Origin: an uncultured bacterium
GTDB taxonomy: Bacteria; Bacteroidota; Bacteroidia; Chitinophagales; CAIODY01
Assembly (NCBI GenBank): GCA_903857255.1
Contig: CAIODY010000043.1
Location: 82,334-146,333 of the forward strand
Direction of reading: 5' to 3'
DNA length: 64,000 bases
A program made the position numbers and the translations under genes. This document shows, in pieces, positions 25,407-35,168 of the stretch. The notes beneath the pieces were generated by a model. It saw nothing but the letters and a program-made list of their open reading frames with translations. It searched no databases and was not told the DNA's origin. How positions within the stretch are numbered: position 1 is the stretch's first letter; each line of letters begins with the position of its first letter.

Positions 25407-26681
25407 CTATCCTACAGCCACCTCCACCATTTTATTTTTGTCGAAATATTTTTGAGCACAATTTAAAACATCATCAATGCCAGCATTTCTAATGGTTTCA
25501 ATGGCTTCGTAGTAATCTTGCAAAGTTAATCCTTGTTGCAAATACGATAAATATAACGAGCTCATTTGAAAAATATTTCCAAGGTCTTCTAAGTAACTGC
25601 CGAGCATATAATTTTTCACTTTATCCAATTCATCAGCATCCACTTTTTCGTTTTGTAGAATTTCAATTTCCTTATAAATTTCATTGATAGCATCATCGCA
25701 AACTTCGCTACCCACTTCGGTTTTGATGTAATGATAGCTGCTCAATTTATTGAAAGAAACACCTGAATGTATGCCATAAGTGTAGCCTTTATCTTCTCTA
25801 ATATTCATCATCAATCGGCTGCCGAAATAGCCACCAAATATGGTGTTGGTTAATCTTAAAATATTTGCATCAGCATGTTTTCTGTTGATAGTATGTTGCC
25901 CAATGCGAATGCTGCTTTGCACCGCATTTTCACGGCTTTGATGAATTTTTCTTTCTTCCGAAATTACGCTCTCTGGAAATTGAATGGGCTGCAAAGCTTT
26001 GCTGTTCCAATGTTTCGAGCTGAACAAATTTTCAATTTCTTTCAACATTGAATCATCGACATCACCAGCTAACAATGCTAAAGCATTGTTGGGTACATAA
26101 AATTGCTGATGAAATGATTTCAATTCATCGGCTGAAACACTGTCGTAATCAGCTTCTTCCACCATTCTACCATACGGATGATTTGCACCAAATAGTTTAT
26201 TGCTGAAAATTCTTTTGCATAAATATTCAGGCTTTTGCATGCTTTGCCGAAAACTATCTTTGCTGCGATGCACATTATTTTGCAATTCTTTTTCGCTAAA
26301 AGTGGGTTGCAAAATCATTTCCTGAATCATGGGCAGCAAGGCTTTGAAATGTTTTTTCAAACCTGTAAAACCAATTATAGCTTCATCGCTTCCGCAATTT
26401 AATTTTAGTGTTGCGCCATAAAAATCGAAGTGGTCGGCAATTTGCAAACCACTGTGCAACGCTGTTCCTTCCTGCATTTGCCGATTTGCAAAGGATGCTA
26501 CCAGCATTTTATTTTCAACAATACTACCTGCATTAACGCTGATGGTAAAATCAATAATTGGTGAATTGTGCAATGGCAGCACATTTACAGTCATGCCATT
26601 ATCCAAGGTTGATTTTTCTAAAACAGGAATTTTAATTTCGGGAATCGGCTGAAAAGCCGGAGCTATGGTTCTATTGAGCAT
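25407..26681 (-). CDS. M16 peptidase-family protein lacking the zinc motif (non-catalytic partner)
   Basis: 424 residues with the M16 (pitrilysin/MPP) fold order: LDNGMTVNVLPLHNSPIIDFTISVNAGSI, then a central RSKDSFRQSM...LFGANHPYGRMVEE, and the C-terminal LRLTNTIFGGYFGSRLMMNIREDKGYTYGI glycine-rich loop. Where the inverted zinc motif HxxEH should be, it has ASFANRQMQEGT, so metal ligands are missing. It therefore resembles the non-catalytic subunit of bacterial M16 pairs, whose active partner is the gene at 28536-29783. Confidence 0.88.
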   Translation of the reverse strand: MLNRTIAPAFQPIPEIKIPVLEKSTLDNGMTVNVLPLHNSPIIDFTISVNAGSIVENKMLVASFANRQMQEGTALHSGLQIADHFDFYGATLKLNCGSDEAIIGFTGLKKHFKALLPMIQEMILQPTFSEKELQNNVHRSKDSFRQSMQKPEYLCKRIFSNKLFGANHPYGRMVEEADYDSVSADELKSFHQQFYVPNNALALLAGDVDDSMLKEIENLFSSKHWNSKALQPIQFPESVISEERKIHQSRENAVQSSIRIGQHTINRKHADANILRLTNTIFGGYFGSRLMMNIREDKGYTYGIHSGVSFNKLSSYHYIKTEVGSEVCDDAINEIYKEIEILQNEKVDADELDKVKNYMLGSYLEDLGNIFQMSSLYLSYLQQGLTLQDYYEAIETIRNAGIDDVLNCAQKYFDKNKMVEVAVG

Positions 26682-26683
26682 GT

Positions 26684-27109
26684 TTAAATTTCTTTTGGGT
26701 TTATTTTTTTCCTTGATTGCTTTTTTTCGCCAACCACTTTTTTGCTTTTTATTCTTTTCTCTTTTGCTGCTTTTGTCACTTTTGTTTTCAGTCGTTTTTT
26801 CTTTGGTGTTAAAGCTTTTTCAATAACCGCTAAAAACTTTCTTTGCACTTTTTCTTTGTTGCCCAACTGGCTTCTATCCGTTTGATTTTGCAACTGCAAA
26901 ATGCCTTCGCTACTCATTTTGGTGGCTAATTTTTCGCTAACGATTTTCTTTTGTTCGTCGGTTAAAACTTTGCTTTGCCAAACATCAAAATACAACTCGG
27001 CTTGCGAAGCCACTTTGTTCACATTTTGCCCGCCTGCGCCGCTGCTGCGAACAAATTTTATTTTGCATTCTTTAAGTAGGCTGTTGTGTTTATTTAAAAC
27101 TTGATGCAT
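26684..27109 (-). CDS. arfB: Ribosome-rescue peptidyl-tRNA hydrolase ArfB (YaeJ)
   Basis: 141 residues. The catalytic loop GAGGQNVNK (GGQ at residues 26-28) in FVRSSGAGGQNVNKVASQAEL identifies a release-factor-like hydrolase. No codon-recognition domains are present, and the C terminus is a Lys-rich tail (KKRLKTKVTKAAKEKRIKSKK). These are the marks of ArfB, which enters stalled ribosomes via its basic tail and releases the peptide. It ends 2 bp before the start of the inactive M16 gene. Confidence 0.92.
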   Translation of the reverse strand: MHQVLNKHNSLLKECKIKFVRSSGAGGQNVNKVASQAELYFDVWQSKVLTDEQKKIVSEKLATKMSSEGILQLQNQTDRSQLGNKEKVQRKFLAVIEKALTPKKKRLKTKVTKAAKEKRIKSKKVVGEKKQSRKKINPKEI

Positions 27110-27152
27110 TGGTTTGTGCTAAACAACACGATAAATAAATTTAGGCTGGGAA

Positions 27153-28484
27153 TTATTCTTTCACAAATTTTGCGGTATGAATCATTGCTTTTTCATCAGT
27201 TGCTTTGAGGAAATAAATGCCAGACGTTAATTCGTTTGTTGCAAATGATGCGTTATAAATTATTGGCTCAAACACAGTTCTGCCAAGCAAATCAATGATT
27301 TCAACTTTTTTGATTTTAACATCGGTATTCAAAATTTTTAGTTCATCGGTGCAAGGATTTGGAGCGATAATTAATTTATTACTCAAATCATTTAATATTG
27401 ATGAAACACCTGAATTTGCTTGACGACAAGTGTATTGTATTTTGTAAAACAAAGTTCGGTCGGTATGTGAATATGGTGATTTGAAACTAACGGAATACAT
27501 GTCATCAAGTGTGGGGTGGTAAACAACTAACGAATCATAATTCCCTGATAAAATAGGCGTTGTGTTTCCAACTTTATTCCAAGTATAATTGCTGTAACCT
27601 GCTGGGGCTATTAATCTTGCTGCTGTATCGCCTTGACAAAATAAAGTTTGAGGATAAAAAAGTGTATCAAAATCAATGTAAGCATAACCTGCATGAGCAC
27701 CTAATGCACAATCGCTTGTGGTTAAATCTAATTCTATATCATGGTTATAATAACTGCTCAAGTCCATCGAAAATGGAAGCCAATTTGTACACAAAAAAGT
27801 ATCGAGCGTATTAGTAGTATCTTTTACAATAAACCAACCCAATGGCGGATTGCTGGGTTTAGGAGTTGAAATAATTAATGAGAAAGTATCTTTTACTTTT
27901 GATGCATAATGATTGCCAACAGGACCTAAATCGTACAACAAAAATTCTAATCGAGGTTCTTGACAATAATCATGACCAGGTGGTAAATCTAAAACTGCTG
28001 AATATTTATAGGTTAAGAATTGATTTTGATGAGTAACAGCAAATTGAACACTCACAGTTTCTGCGCTGTCATTGATTTGGTCATCGCCCAATTTTAAAGA
28101 GTATTTATTATTTAAAATTGTTGGGCAAACAACTGGTAAATGAGTAATTGGGTCAACTCCAATTGAGGAAGTGTATAAAAGATTTGAATAAATAGAAGTA
28201 GAAGTATCAACTATTTTGATTCTGAAGTTGGTTAAAATTTGTTGGTTGAACCCTACATTGTAGCAAGTTTGAATTGGGTCAAACGGATTAGAGTTTGAAA
28301 CTTGATAGCTACAATTACCGCCAGTTGTAGCCGTGCCTGGATTCCCCATCGTACATAAAGTATCACCACTGATAAACGATTGCCAACCAGTCAAATCACC
28401 GCCATCAAAACCAATGTTGGAAGGAATTTGAGCTTTTACTGAAAATGAAAAAAGAACAAACAAAATGATTAAAAAGTTTTTCAT
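27153..28484 (-). CDS. Secreted protein with T9SS type A sorting domain
   Basis: About 443 residues from the ATG at 28484, which directly precedes the signal peptide KNFLIILFVLFSFSVKAQ; the ORF-track start at 28532 adds an unlikely 16-residue lead. The body has beta-sandwich character (GFDGGDLTGWQSFISGDT, VQFAVTHQNQFLTYKYSAVLDL, YAYIDFDTLFYPQTLFC), possibly carbohydrate-binding-like. The C terminus LIIAPNPCTDELKI...VEIIDLLGRTVF...LTSGIYFLKA is a type A T9SS sorting signal. It sits between arfB and the active M16 gene. Confidence 0.85.
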   Translation of the reverse strand: MKNFLIILFVLFSFSVKAQIPSNIGFDGGDLTGWQSFISGDTLCTMGNPGTATTGGNCSYQVSNSNPFDPIQTCYNVGFNQQILTNFRIKIVDTSTSIYSNLLYTSSIGVDPITHLPVVCPTILNNKYSLKLGDDQINDSAETVSVQFAVTHQNQFLTYKYSAVLDLPPGHDYCQEPRLEFLLYDLGPVGNHYASKVKDTFSLIISTPKPSNPPLGWFIVKDTTNTLDTFLCTNWLPFSMDLSSYYNHDIELDLTTSDCALGAHAGYAYIDFDTLFYPQTLFCQGDTAARLIAPAGYSNYTWNKVGNTTPILSGNYDSLVVYHPTLDDMYSVSFKSPYSHTDRTLFYKIQYTCRQANSGVSSILNDLSNKLIIAPNPCTDELKILNTDVKIKKVEIIDLLGRTVFEPIIYNASFATNELTSGIYFLKATDEKAMIHTAKFVKE

Positions 28485-28535
28485 GATTTTTTGATTTTGT
28501 TTCCAAATATAATTATTCCGTTCCATAATCACAAA

Positions 28536-29783
28536 TTATTTCACCGCTTCATAATACATCGTGCTGCAATTTTCTTTTCTAAAAATTTCTTTTGCTACCC
28601 GTTGCACATCTTGTGTGGTTACTTTTTGATAATGTTCAAAATCAGTATTGATGCGGTTTGCATCGTTGAACAACAATTCGTAGTAAGCCAAACTAAATAC
28701 TCGTTCGCCCAAATCAACATTGCTGAATTGATGCGTTGATTCAATTTTGTTTTTCACTTTTTGCAATTCCTGTTCATCAATTTTTGAGTGGCACAATTTT
28801 TCAATTTCGGCAAACACAGCATCTTCGGCACTTTCAAACGAAATATTGGGCAATAATTTTCCACTTATTTTCACCAATCCTGGGTCGTGATTGCCTGTGT
28901 GATAACAACTGATGTTGCCAAACAACGGATTATCTTTCACCAATCGTTGATACATTCTACTGCTTTTTCCGTTGCTCAATAAATCGGTAATAATATCCAT
29001 CGCATAAAAATCAGGATGCGTTCTTTCCAAAGCATGAAAACTCATGTAAAACGCATTGGTAGCCACTTTACGTTGCACTTTCAAATTTCTATAAGCAGTT
29101 TGGGCTGGCTCTTTTGGTAAATTTCTTACAGGCACTTCACCCATTTTTATTTCACCAAAATATTTTTCTACCAATGGCAAAATTTCATTTTCACTCATCG
29201 GGCTGCAAATTGCTAGGATAGCATTGTTGGGCAAATAATGTTTTTTGAAAAATGCTTTTACATCTTTCAAAGTAGCATCCTCAATATGTTTCAAGCTTGC
29301 ACCAATAGTGGGCCAGCGATAAGGATGAACCTTGAAACACAACTCACTCATCAAATGCGAAACATCACCATAAGGCTGATTGATGTAGTGTTCTTTGTAT
29401 TCTTCGCTCACCACTTTTCGTTGCGTTTCCAACGATTCAGGATTAAAAGCCAAACTCAACATTCTGTCCGATTCTAACCACAAAGCGGTTTCAATATTTT
29501 GCGCTGGCATCACTTCATAATAGTTGGTGATATCGGTATTGGTGAATGCATTATTTTTTCCGCCAGCCATTTCAATTGGCTCGTCAAACGATTCTATATT
29601 GATACTTCCACCAAACATCAAATGTTCAAAAAGATGTGCAAAGCCAGTCTTGTCGGGGCTTTCATCGCGGCTGCCCACATCATACAAAATATTTACAACA
29701 GCCATCGGTGTAGTTTTATCTTGTTGAATTATCAATCGCAAACCATTTTTTAAAGTGTGTTTGCTGAATTCTATTTTATCCAT
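28536..29783 (-). CDS. M16 family zinc metallopeptidase (catalytic subunit)
   Basis: 415 residues. The inverted zinc motif HxxEH is present as HLFEH (His50, Glu53, His54) in GFAHLFEHLMFGGS, with the downstream VVSEEYKEHY supplying the third ligand region. Processing-peptidase features SYELLF- and GKSSRMYQRLV are seen. It probably forms a heterodimer with the zinc-less M16 protein at 25407-26681. No signal peptide is evident, so it is cytoplasmic or in a periplasmic complex by other means. Confidence 0.92.
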   Translation of the reverse strand: MDKIEFSKHTLKNGLRLIIQQDKTTPMAVVNILYDVGSRDESPDKTGFAHLFEHLMFGGSINIESFDEPIEMAGGKNNAFTNTDITNYYEVMPAQNIETALWLESDRMLSLAFNPESLETQRKVVSEEYKEHYINQPYGDVSHLMSELCFKVHPYRWPTIGASLKHIEDATLKDVKAFFKKHYLPNNAILAICSPMSENEILPLVEKYFGEIKMGEVPVRNLPKEPAQTAYRNLKVQRKVATNAFYMSFHALERTHPDFYAMDIITDLLSNGKSSRMYQRLVKDNPLFGNISCYHTGNHDPGLVKISGKLLPNISFESAEDAVFAEIEKLCHSKIDEQELQKVKNKIESTHQFSNVDLGERVFSLAYYELLFNDANRINTDFEHYQKVTTQDVQRVAKEIFRKENCSTMYYEAVK

Positions 29784-29822
29784 TTAATATTTTTTTGAAA
29801 GAAATCTTTTACCCAACAACAA

Positions 29823-32800
29823 CTAATTTACACTGAAGTTCTGTACAGCTTTTATCGGATTCATGTTGTTGATGTTGAAAACGAAAGTGATGCGGTTTGC
29901 CCATTTTACAAACGAAGATTTATCGGAATAAACGCTGTTGTAATTATTTCTTAAATCTTCACAAGCTATTAATGGGAAGTTGATTTGAATATTTTTAGTG
30001 AACTTAAATGTGATACCACCATCGTACAAAAGATTATGTGTATCGCTATAAGGCAATTGCTCCAAACTATAAAATCCTAAATCAGCATACAGCGCCAAAG
30101 GCAAGCCTATGGGCAAATCAGCGGTTAAATTTAATGCACTCAACAACGAATTACTTCTGCCCACTTGAGGCGACTGCAACCAAGTTGCCTGACGGAAGCC
30201 ACCTTCTTGCATATACATTTGATGTGCCCAAAAACTGTTGGTTTCGCTGCGACCGAGGTACATGTTATCGTGCAAATAATCATCAGCACCGCTGAAACCA
30301 CTCATCTTTAAAAAGAAATCGGGCAGCGATGGATTTTCGTTGTGTACATAACCAGCAAAGAATCTTGCCGTTAAATATTTATTTCGTTTGTACAAATGCG
30401 AAGCTTCAAAAGCTAATGTCAGCTTGGCACTGGCGTTATATTGTTGCAATTGAATGAATAAACTTTGTGGGTTCAATTTTTGTTTATCCAACACTTCGTA
30501 ATTCAAAATATTAATGCCAGTAGCAGTTGAATTATCAAATGCTTTGCCTTGATAAATATTTCTTAGCAAAGTTAATTTTTGGGTGATGGATGAATTGAGT
30601 TGTTGTGGTTTGAAATTAAATTCAATGAAAGGTTTGATTCGCAAATAACTAAAATTACTTTTTGATGAAGAACCATCAGAATAAGTTTCTGTATAATTCC
30701 CTTCATCAAAATAATTGGCGCCAACACCAGCACTGATGCGGTTGATGAATGATTTATTCACTATCCAATTGCGTTGAATTTTTCCTGTGAATGCAAATTG
30801 TTTGTCTTTCAATCCAATCATTGGCACCAATTGATATTCCCAAAAATTGCCAGGCAACAACGGATTAAACACCATCAAACCTGGCATCCAACCGTTGTAT
30901 AAATTATAACCAATCAATGGCAAAATGTTAATTTGATTTTTGTTGGCTTGGCGTATAAAACCTAACATGCCAATATGTAATGGTTCGGTTTTGCGAAGCA
31001 ACCCGTTTATTTTGCTGGTGTTGTTTTGACGGTCTAATTCAGGAATATTATTCAGTGCATCTATCTTCAGTTTGTCATAATTTCCTTTTGGAAACAACAC
31101 ATCCATTTCGCCCAAAAAACCTCCATAATTAATTGTTTTCACAATGGAATCATTCGCCAAAGCACTGATGGAATAAGGTGTTCGGATGTCGCTTTTGTTG
31201 ACAACGGTTACTTTATAAAATTCATCATTGCCAATTTTTTGTGTGGTGCGATTGATGCTTTTTAACTGCAAATCAAACTTCTTAGTTGTGCCAATGGCAT
31301 CATTCCAAAACCAATCTAAATTTTGTTTGCAATTATCATCAAACACTTTTTTGATATCGGCTGGCTGTGGATGCTTAAATTGAAACTGCTGAAAATAAAT
31401 GTGCATGATGCTATCATACGTTTTTTGCCCAATTGTATTCGCCAAATAATTAAATAACAAAGGTGTTTTGCCATACACATCGCCAAAATAATTTATCGTG
31501 GAATATTGTGCTGCTGGAAGCTCACAAGGTTGGTCTTCATTTTTCCAAGCACTAAAAGCATAACCCAAATATGCCATTGAATTGCCTGATTTATTATTAT
31601 CAAATAATTTTTCAAGATTTATGCTAATCCCTTTGGGTTTAGATTTTTTCGCTGCTTCTTTTTTTGCAACATCACGAGTATAGCGTTGTTCATAATAACT
31701 GTTGATGCCTTCATCCATCCAAGCATGTGAGCGTTCGTTGCTGCCTAACATCCCTTGAAACCAATTGTGCCCCACTTCATGCACTATCACAGTTTCTAAT
31801 TCTGATTTTGAGCTTGTACTTCCAATCACCGTGATTTGTGGGTACTCCATGCCGCCGCCAGCTTCCAGCTTGCCTTCTACAGCTGTTACGTTTTTGTATG
31901 GATAATTGCCCACCCATTTGCTGTAATTTGAAATTGCCCCATTGATGTATGGAATAGCATCTTTCCAATATCGTGCGCCACGAGGCGTAAACAATAACCA
32001 AGTGGTTACATTTTGTTTGTTATCCAACTCTACATTTCCTTTCAGCACCACATATCTTTTATCAGCAAACCATGCAAAATCATGCACGTTGTTGGCCAAA
32101 TAATGCAATGTTTTTGTTTCGGTTGATGAGGCAGGAAAACCAAATGTTGGCTTGAAAGCATCCATCGTAGCCGTTTTAGCAGCGATGGTATCTAAAAAAT
32201 ATTTTTCTGATTCATTTTGTAATTCGCCAGTTGCACCTACCACATAATTTTTTGGCAAAGTGATATTCACTTCAAACGAGCCGTAGTCGCCATAAAATTC
32301 TCCCTGGTCTAAATAAGGAATGGCATGCCAACCCGAAGCATCATAAACCGCCGGCTTTGGATACCATTGTGTAATTTGATATTGCTGCCCATCATGCCCT
32401 AATCTGGAAAATGTTTTTGGAATTTTTACACGAAATGGTGTGGTGATGGTGATGCTTTCGCCAGTTCGCAAAGGCTTATTCAGCAATAGTTTGCCAATGT
32501 CAATCGTATCTTCATTTAAAATAAATGAAGCAGGTTTTCCATCAATAAAAAAACTTAAACTATCAATAAATCCTTTTTCTGAATCAGCGGCAAAATGAAA
32601 ACTTGTTTTACCCATTTGCAACATTTGCTTGGCAAATTCGGTATTATCATCTTTAAATGCATTGGGCCACAAATGGAAGTAAATAAAATCGAGTGCATTA
32701 GGCGAATTGTTGGTATAAACAATTTGAATATTGCCCAAAAGCAAGTGCTGACGGTCATCTAAGCGCACATCAATTTTGTAATCATTTTTTTGTTGCCAAT

Positions 32801-32870
32801 ATTTTTGAGCAAAAATTTTAGTAGAAAAAAATAAAACGAAGAAAAAAATAAGCGTAAGGTTTCTTTTCAT
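29823..32870 (-). CDS. M1-family aminopeptidase with probable C-terminal beta-barrel
   Basis: 1015 residues from the ATG at 32870 (M-KRNLTLIFFFVLFFSTKIFAQ); the ORF-track start at 32960 puts 30 non-signal residues before it. Zinc site HEVGHNWF...MDE fits HExxHX18E, and GGGMEYPQ matches the GxMEN region of M1 enzymes. From about residue 660 the sequence changes to a series of amphipathic strands (PLIGYNLYNGWMPGL, LVPMIGLKDKQFAFTGK, RISAGVGANYF, RIKPFIEFNF, LTLAFEASHLY, ITFVFNINNM). This suggests an outer-membrane barrel anchoring the peptidase. Function: removal of N-terminal residues from peptides, presumably in the periplasm or at the surface. Confidence 0.85.
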   Translation of the reverse strand: MKRNLTLIFFFVLFFSTKIFAQKYWQQKNDYKIDVRLDDRQHLLLGNIQIVYTNNSPNALDFIYFHLWPNAFKDDNTEFAKQMLQMGKTSFHFAADSEKGFIDSLSFFIDGKPASFILNEDTIDIGKLLLNKPLRTGESITITTPFRVKIPKTFSRLGHDGQQYQITQWYPKPAVYDASGWHAIPYLDQGEFYGDYGSFEVNITLPKNYVVGATGELQNESEKYFLDTIAAKTATMDAFKPTFGFPASSTETKTLHYLANNVHDFAWFADKRYVVLKGNVELDNKQNVTTWLLFTPRGARYWKDAIPYINGAISNYSKWVGNYPYKNVTAVEGKLEAGGGMEYPQITVIGSTSSKSELETVIVHEVGHNWFQGMLGSNERSHAWMDEGINSYYEQRYTRDVAKKEAAKKSKPKGISINLEKLFDNNKSGNSMAYLGYAFSAWKNEDQPCELPAAQYSTINYFGDVYGKTPLLFNYLANTIGQKTYDSIMHIYFQQFQFKHPQPADIKKVFDDNCKQNLDWFWNDAIGTTKKFDLQLKSINRTTQKIGNDEFYKVTVVNKSDIRTPYSISALANDSIVKTINYGGFLGEMDVLFPKGNYDKLKIDALNNIPELDRQNNTSKINGLLRKTEPLHIGMLGFIRQANKNQINILPLIGYNLYNGWMPGLMVFNPLLPGNFWEYQLVPMIGLKDKQFAFTGKIQRNWIVNKSFINRISAGVGANYFDEGNYTETYSDGSSSKSNFSYLRIKPFIEFNFKPQQLNSSITQKLTLLRNIYQGKAFDNSTATGINILNYEVLDKQKLNPQSLFIQLQQYNASAKLTLAFEASHLYKRNKYLTARFFAGYVHNENPSLPDFFLKMSGFSGADDYLHDNMYLGRSETNSFWAHQMYMQEGGFRQATWLQSPQVGRSNSLLSALNLTADLPIGLPLALYADLGFYSLEQLPYSDTHNLLYDGGITFKFTKNIQINFPLIACEDLRNNYNSVYSDKSSFVKWANRITFVFNINNMNPIKAVQNFSVN

Positions 32871-32984
32871 GAGATAAAATTTTGTTGAAAATAATTCAAT
32901 CAAAATTAAGATTTTGTTTTTTAAATAAACAGGTATTTGTTTGTTATGCTGATTTTTCAAAAATAAATTCTATTTGCAAACTAT

Positions 32985-32992
32985 TACTTTTG
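32985..32992 (+). promoter_or_regulatory. -7 element of hisS
   Basis: TACTTTTG fits TAnnTTTG only 4 bp before the ATG, implying a leaderless or nearly leaderless transcript. Confidence 0.4.
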
Positions 32993-32996
32993 CAAC

Positions 32997-34526
32997 ATGA
33001 TTCAAATTAGCATACCAAAAGGAACTCGTGATTTTTCACCCGAAACATTGCGCAAGCGGCATTACATCATGAACATTATTAAAAATGTTTTTGAAAAATA
33101 TGCTTTTGAACCTTTGGAAACTCCAGCCATGGAAAACATTGAAACGCTGACTGGCAAGTATGGCGATGAAGGTGATAAGTTGATGTTTAGAGTGTTGGAT
33201 AATGGGGAAATAATAGAACACTTGAAACCGAAAGAAACAATAGAGCTTGAGACTATCAACAAAAAAGAATTTATTGATGAGATTAGCAGCAACCCATCCA
33301 CTGAATTAAAAATAGGGTTATCAAAAGAAGGAGATATTGTTATTGAAAATCCAAATCAATCACAAAAAGAATTTTACCAAGTGTTGTCTGGAGCATTAGA
33401 CAAAATGCTTGGTAGTTCAAAGCAGCTTGGTGCTGCTGTTTCCGAAAAAGCATTGCGTTATGATTTAACGATTCCGTTCGCACGATTTGTAGTGATGAAC
33501 AGAAATAATTTAGTTTTCCCGTTTCGCCGTTATCAAATGCAACCCGTGTGGAGAGCTGATAGACCACAGAAAGGACGTTTCAGAGAATTTTATCAATGCG
33601 ATGCTGATGTGGTGGGAAGTAAATCGTTGATTTTGGAAATTGAGTTGCTGAATATTTATCGCGAAGTTTTTGAAAAGGTGGGTTTAAAAAATTTCGAATT
33701 GCGATTGAACAACAGAAAAATTTTAGCTGGCTTGGCGCAATTAATAGGCGCAACAGATAAGATGATGGACATGACAATTGCCATTGATAAATTGGATAAG
33801 GTTGGAATTGAAGGAGTTCAAACTGAATTGCAAAAAAACAATTTCGATGAAGAGCAAATAAAAAAGATTGTTGAATTTCTTTCGCTGAAAGGCACAACCG
33901 AAGAGCGTTTTACGCAATTGAAAAATATTTTTGCTGACAACGAAGAAGCATTAAAAGGTGTGAAGGAATTATTTTTTGTGATGAAACAAACCGAAACTTT
34001 GTGCCCAAATGCTTCCTTGGTTTTAGATTTAACATTGGCTCGTGGCTTGAATTATTACACTGGAATTATTATTGAAGTAAAAGCCAAAGATGTGCAAATG
34101 GGCAGCATTGGTGGCGGTGGTAGATACGATGATTTGACGGGTGTTTTTGGCTTGCCAAATGTAAGCGGTGTAGGCATTTCATTCGGACTGGATAGAATTT
34201 ATGAAGTGATGGATGAACTCAAACTATTCCCTGATAATTTGCAAACAGGTGTGCAAGTATTGTTTATCAATTTTGGAAATGAGCCTGAAATGTATGCATT
34301 TCAACAGGTGCAAAAATTACGAACGAAAGATATAGTTGCTGAATTATACCCCTCAAACGATAAAATAAAAAAGCAAATGGAATATGCACACCGCAAAAAA
34401 GTTCCGTTTGTGGTGTTGATTGGTGAAGAAGAAATGAAGACGCAAAAATTTCAATTGAAAAACATGGAAACTGGCGAGCAGCAAGCACTTTCGCTGAATG
34501 AAATTATTGTTGCGATAGAAAAGTAA
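32997..34526 (+). CDS. hisS: Histidine--tRNA ligase with an unusual insertion
   Basis: 509 residues, about 55 longer than usual Bacteroidota HisS. Class II motifs: PKGTRDFSPE, motif 1 region ETPAMENIETLTGKYGDEGDKLMF, motif 2 RRYQMQPVWRADRPQKGRFREFYQCDADVVG, histidine A loop region LARGLNYYTGIIIEV, motif 3 GVSGVGISFGLDRIYEVM, and an anticodon-binding domain at the C terminus. Between GDEGDKLMF and SEKALRYDLT lie about 75 residues (roughly 72-145) where close relatives have about 20. Essential for charging tRNA-His. It follows a divergent promoter with the M1 gene. Confidence 0.95.
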   Translation: MIQISIPKGTRDFSPETLRKRHYIMNIIKNVFEKYAFEPLETPAMENIETLTGKYGDEGDKLMFRVLDNGEIIEHLKPKETIELETINKKEFIDEISSNPSTELKIGLSKEGDIVIENPNQSQKEFYQVLSGALDKMLGSSKQLGAAVSEKALRYDLTIPFARFVVMNRNNLVFPFRRYQMQPVWRADRPQKGRFREFYQCDADVVGSKSLILEIELLNIYREVFEKVGLKNFELRLNNRKILAGLAQLIGATDKMMDMTIAIDKLDKVGIEGVQTELQKNNFDEEQIKKIVEFLSLKGTTEERFTQLKNIFADNEEALKGVKELFFVMKQTETLCPNASLVLDLTLARGLNYYTGIIIEVKAKDVQMGSIGGGGRYDDLTGVFGLPNVSGVGISFGLDRIYEVMDELKLFPDNLQTGVQVLFINFGNEPEMYAFQQVQKLRTKDIVAELYPSNDKIKKQMEYAHRKKVPFVVLIGEEEMKTQKFQLKNMETGEQQALSLNEIIVAIEK

Positions 34527-34529
34527 CCC

Positions 34530-35168
34530 TCAATTTTTCATCCATTTCCAAATCATCGAAGCCAATATTGCACCGATGATGGGTGCAAAAATATAAATCC
34601 ACAAACTATTCAAATTGCCTGAAACTATTGCTGGTGCAATACTTCGAGCTGGATTCATAGATGCACCGCAAATTGGTCCGGCAAACATTGCCTCTAATAA
34701 AACTGTGCCACCAATGGCAATGCCAGCCATCACACCCACTTCTTTCGAGCCTTGTGAAGTGAATAAAATTACGAGCATTAAAAAAAATGTAAGCAACAAC
34801 TCTAAAACAAACGATTGCAACACAGAACCAGCAGGCATTGTAGCACCCAAAGAAATATTTTCAGGAAACAATACCTTTAAAACCATTGATGCAGCTAATG
34901 CTCCGGCAATTTGTGCAACGATGAAAGGAAAAATCTGTTTGGTTGGAAAAAGTTTCGCAAAAGAAAATGCAATAGTTACAGCAGGATTAAAATGTGCGCC
35001 CGATGTTTCGCCAAAAGAATAAATCATGGCAGTTACAATCAATCCAAAAGTGATGGCAACGCCTAGGTGTCCTATACTTCCATGCGTTTGTTGGTCGATA
35101 ATTATTGCACCAGTACCACAAAAAATCATCGCAAAAGTGCCGATAAATTCGGCTGCGTATTTTTTCAT
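34530..35168 (-). CDS. MIP/aquaporin channel in an ars operon (AqpS-like)
   Basis: 212 residues with six helices and the two hemipore motifs HFNPAVT (61-63 NPA) and SMNPARS (171-173 NPA), so a complete aquaporin/aquaglyceroporin. It is the last gene of arsR-DUF6428-arsC-aqp, ending 3 bp from the hisS stop. In Sinorhizobium meliloti an ars-operon aquaglyceroporin (AqpS) lets arsenite leave the cell passively after arsenate reduction, and that is the likely role here. No ArsB/Acr3 pump is encoded nearby. Confidence 0.88.
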   Translation of the reverse strand: MKKYAAEFIGTFAMIFCGTGAIIIDQQTHGSIGHLGVAITFGLIVTAMIYSFGETSGAHFNPAVTIAFSFAKLFPTKQIFPFIVAQIAGALAASMVLKVLFPENISLGATMPAGSVLQSFVLELLLTFFLMLVILFTSQGSKEVGVMAGIAIGGTVLLEAMFAGPICGASMNPARSIAPAIVSGNLNSLWIYIFAPIIGAILASMIWKWMKN

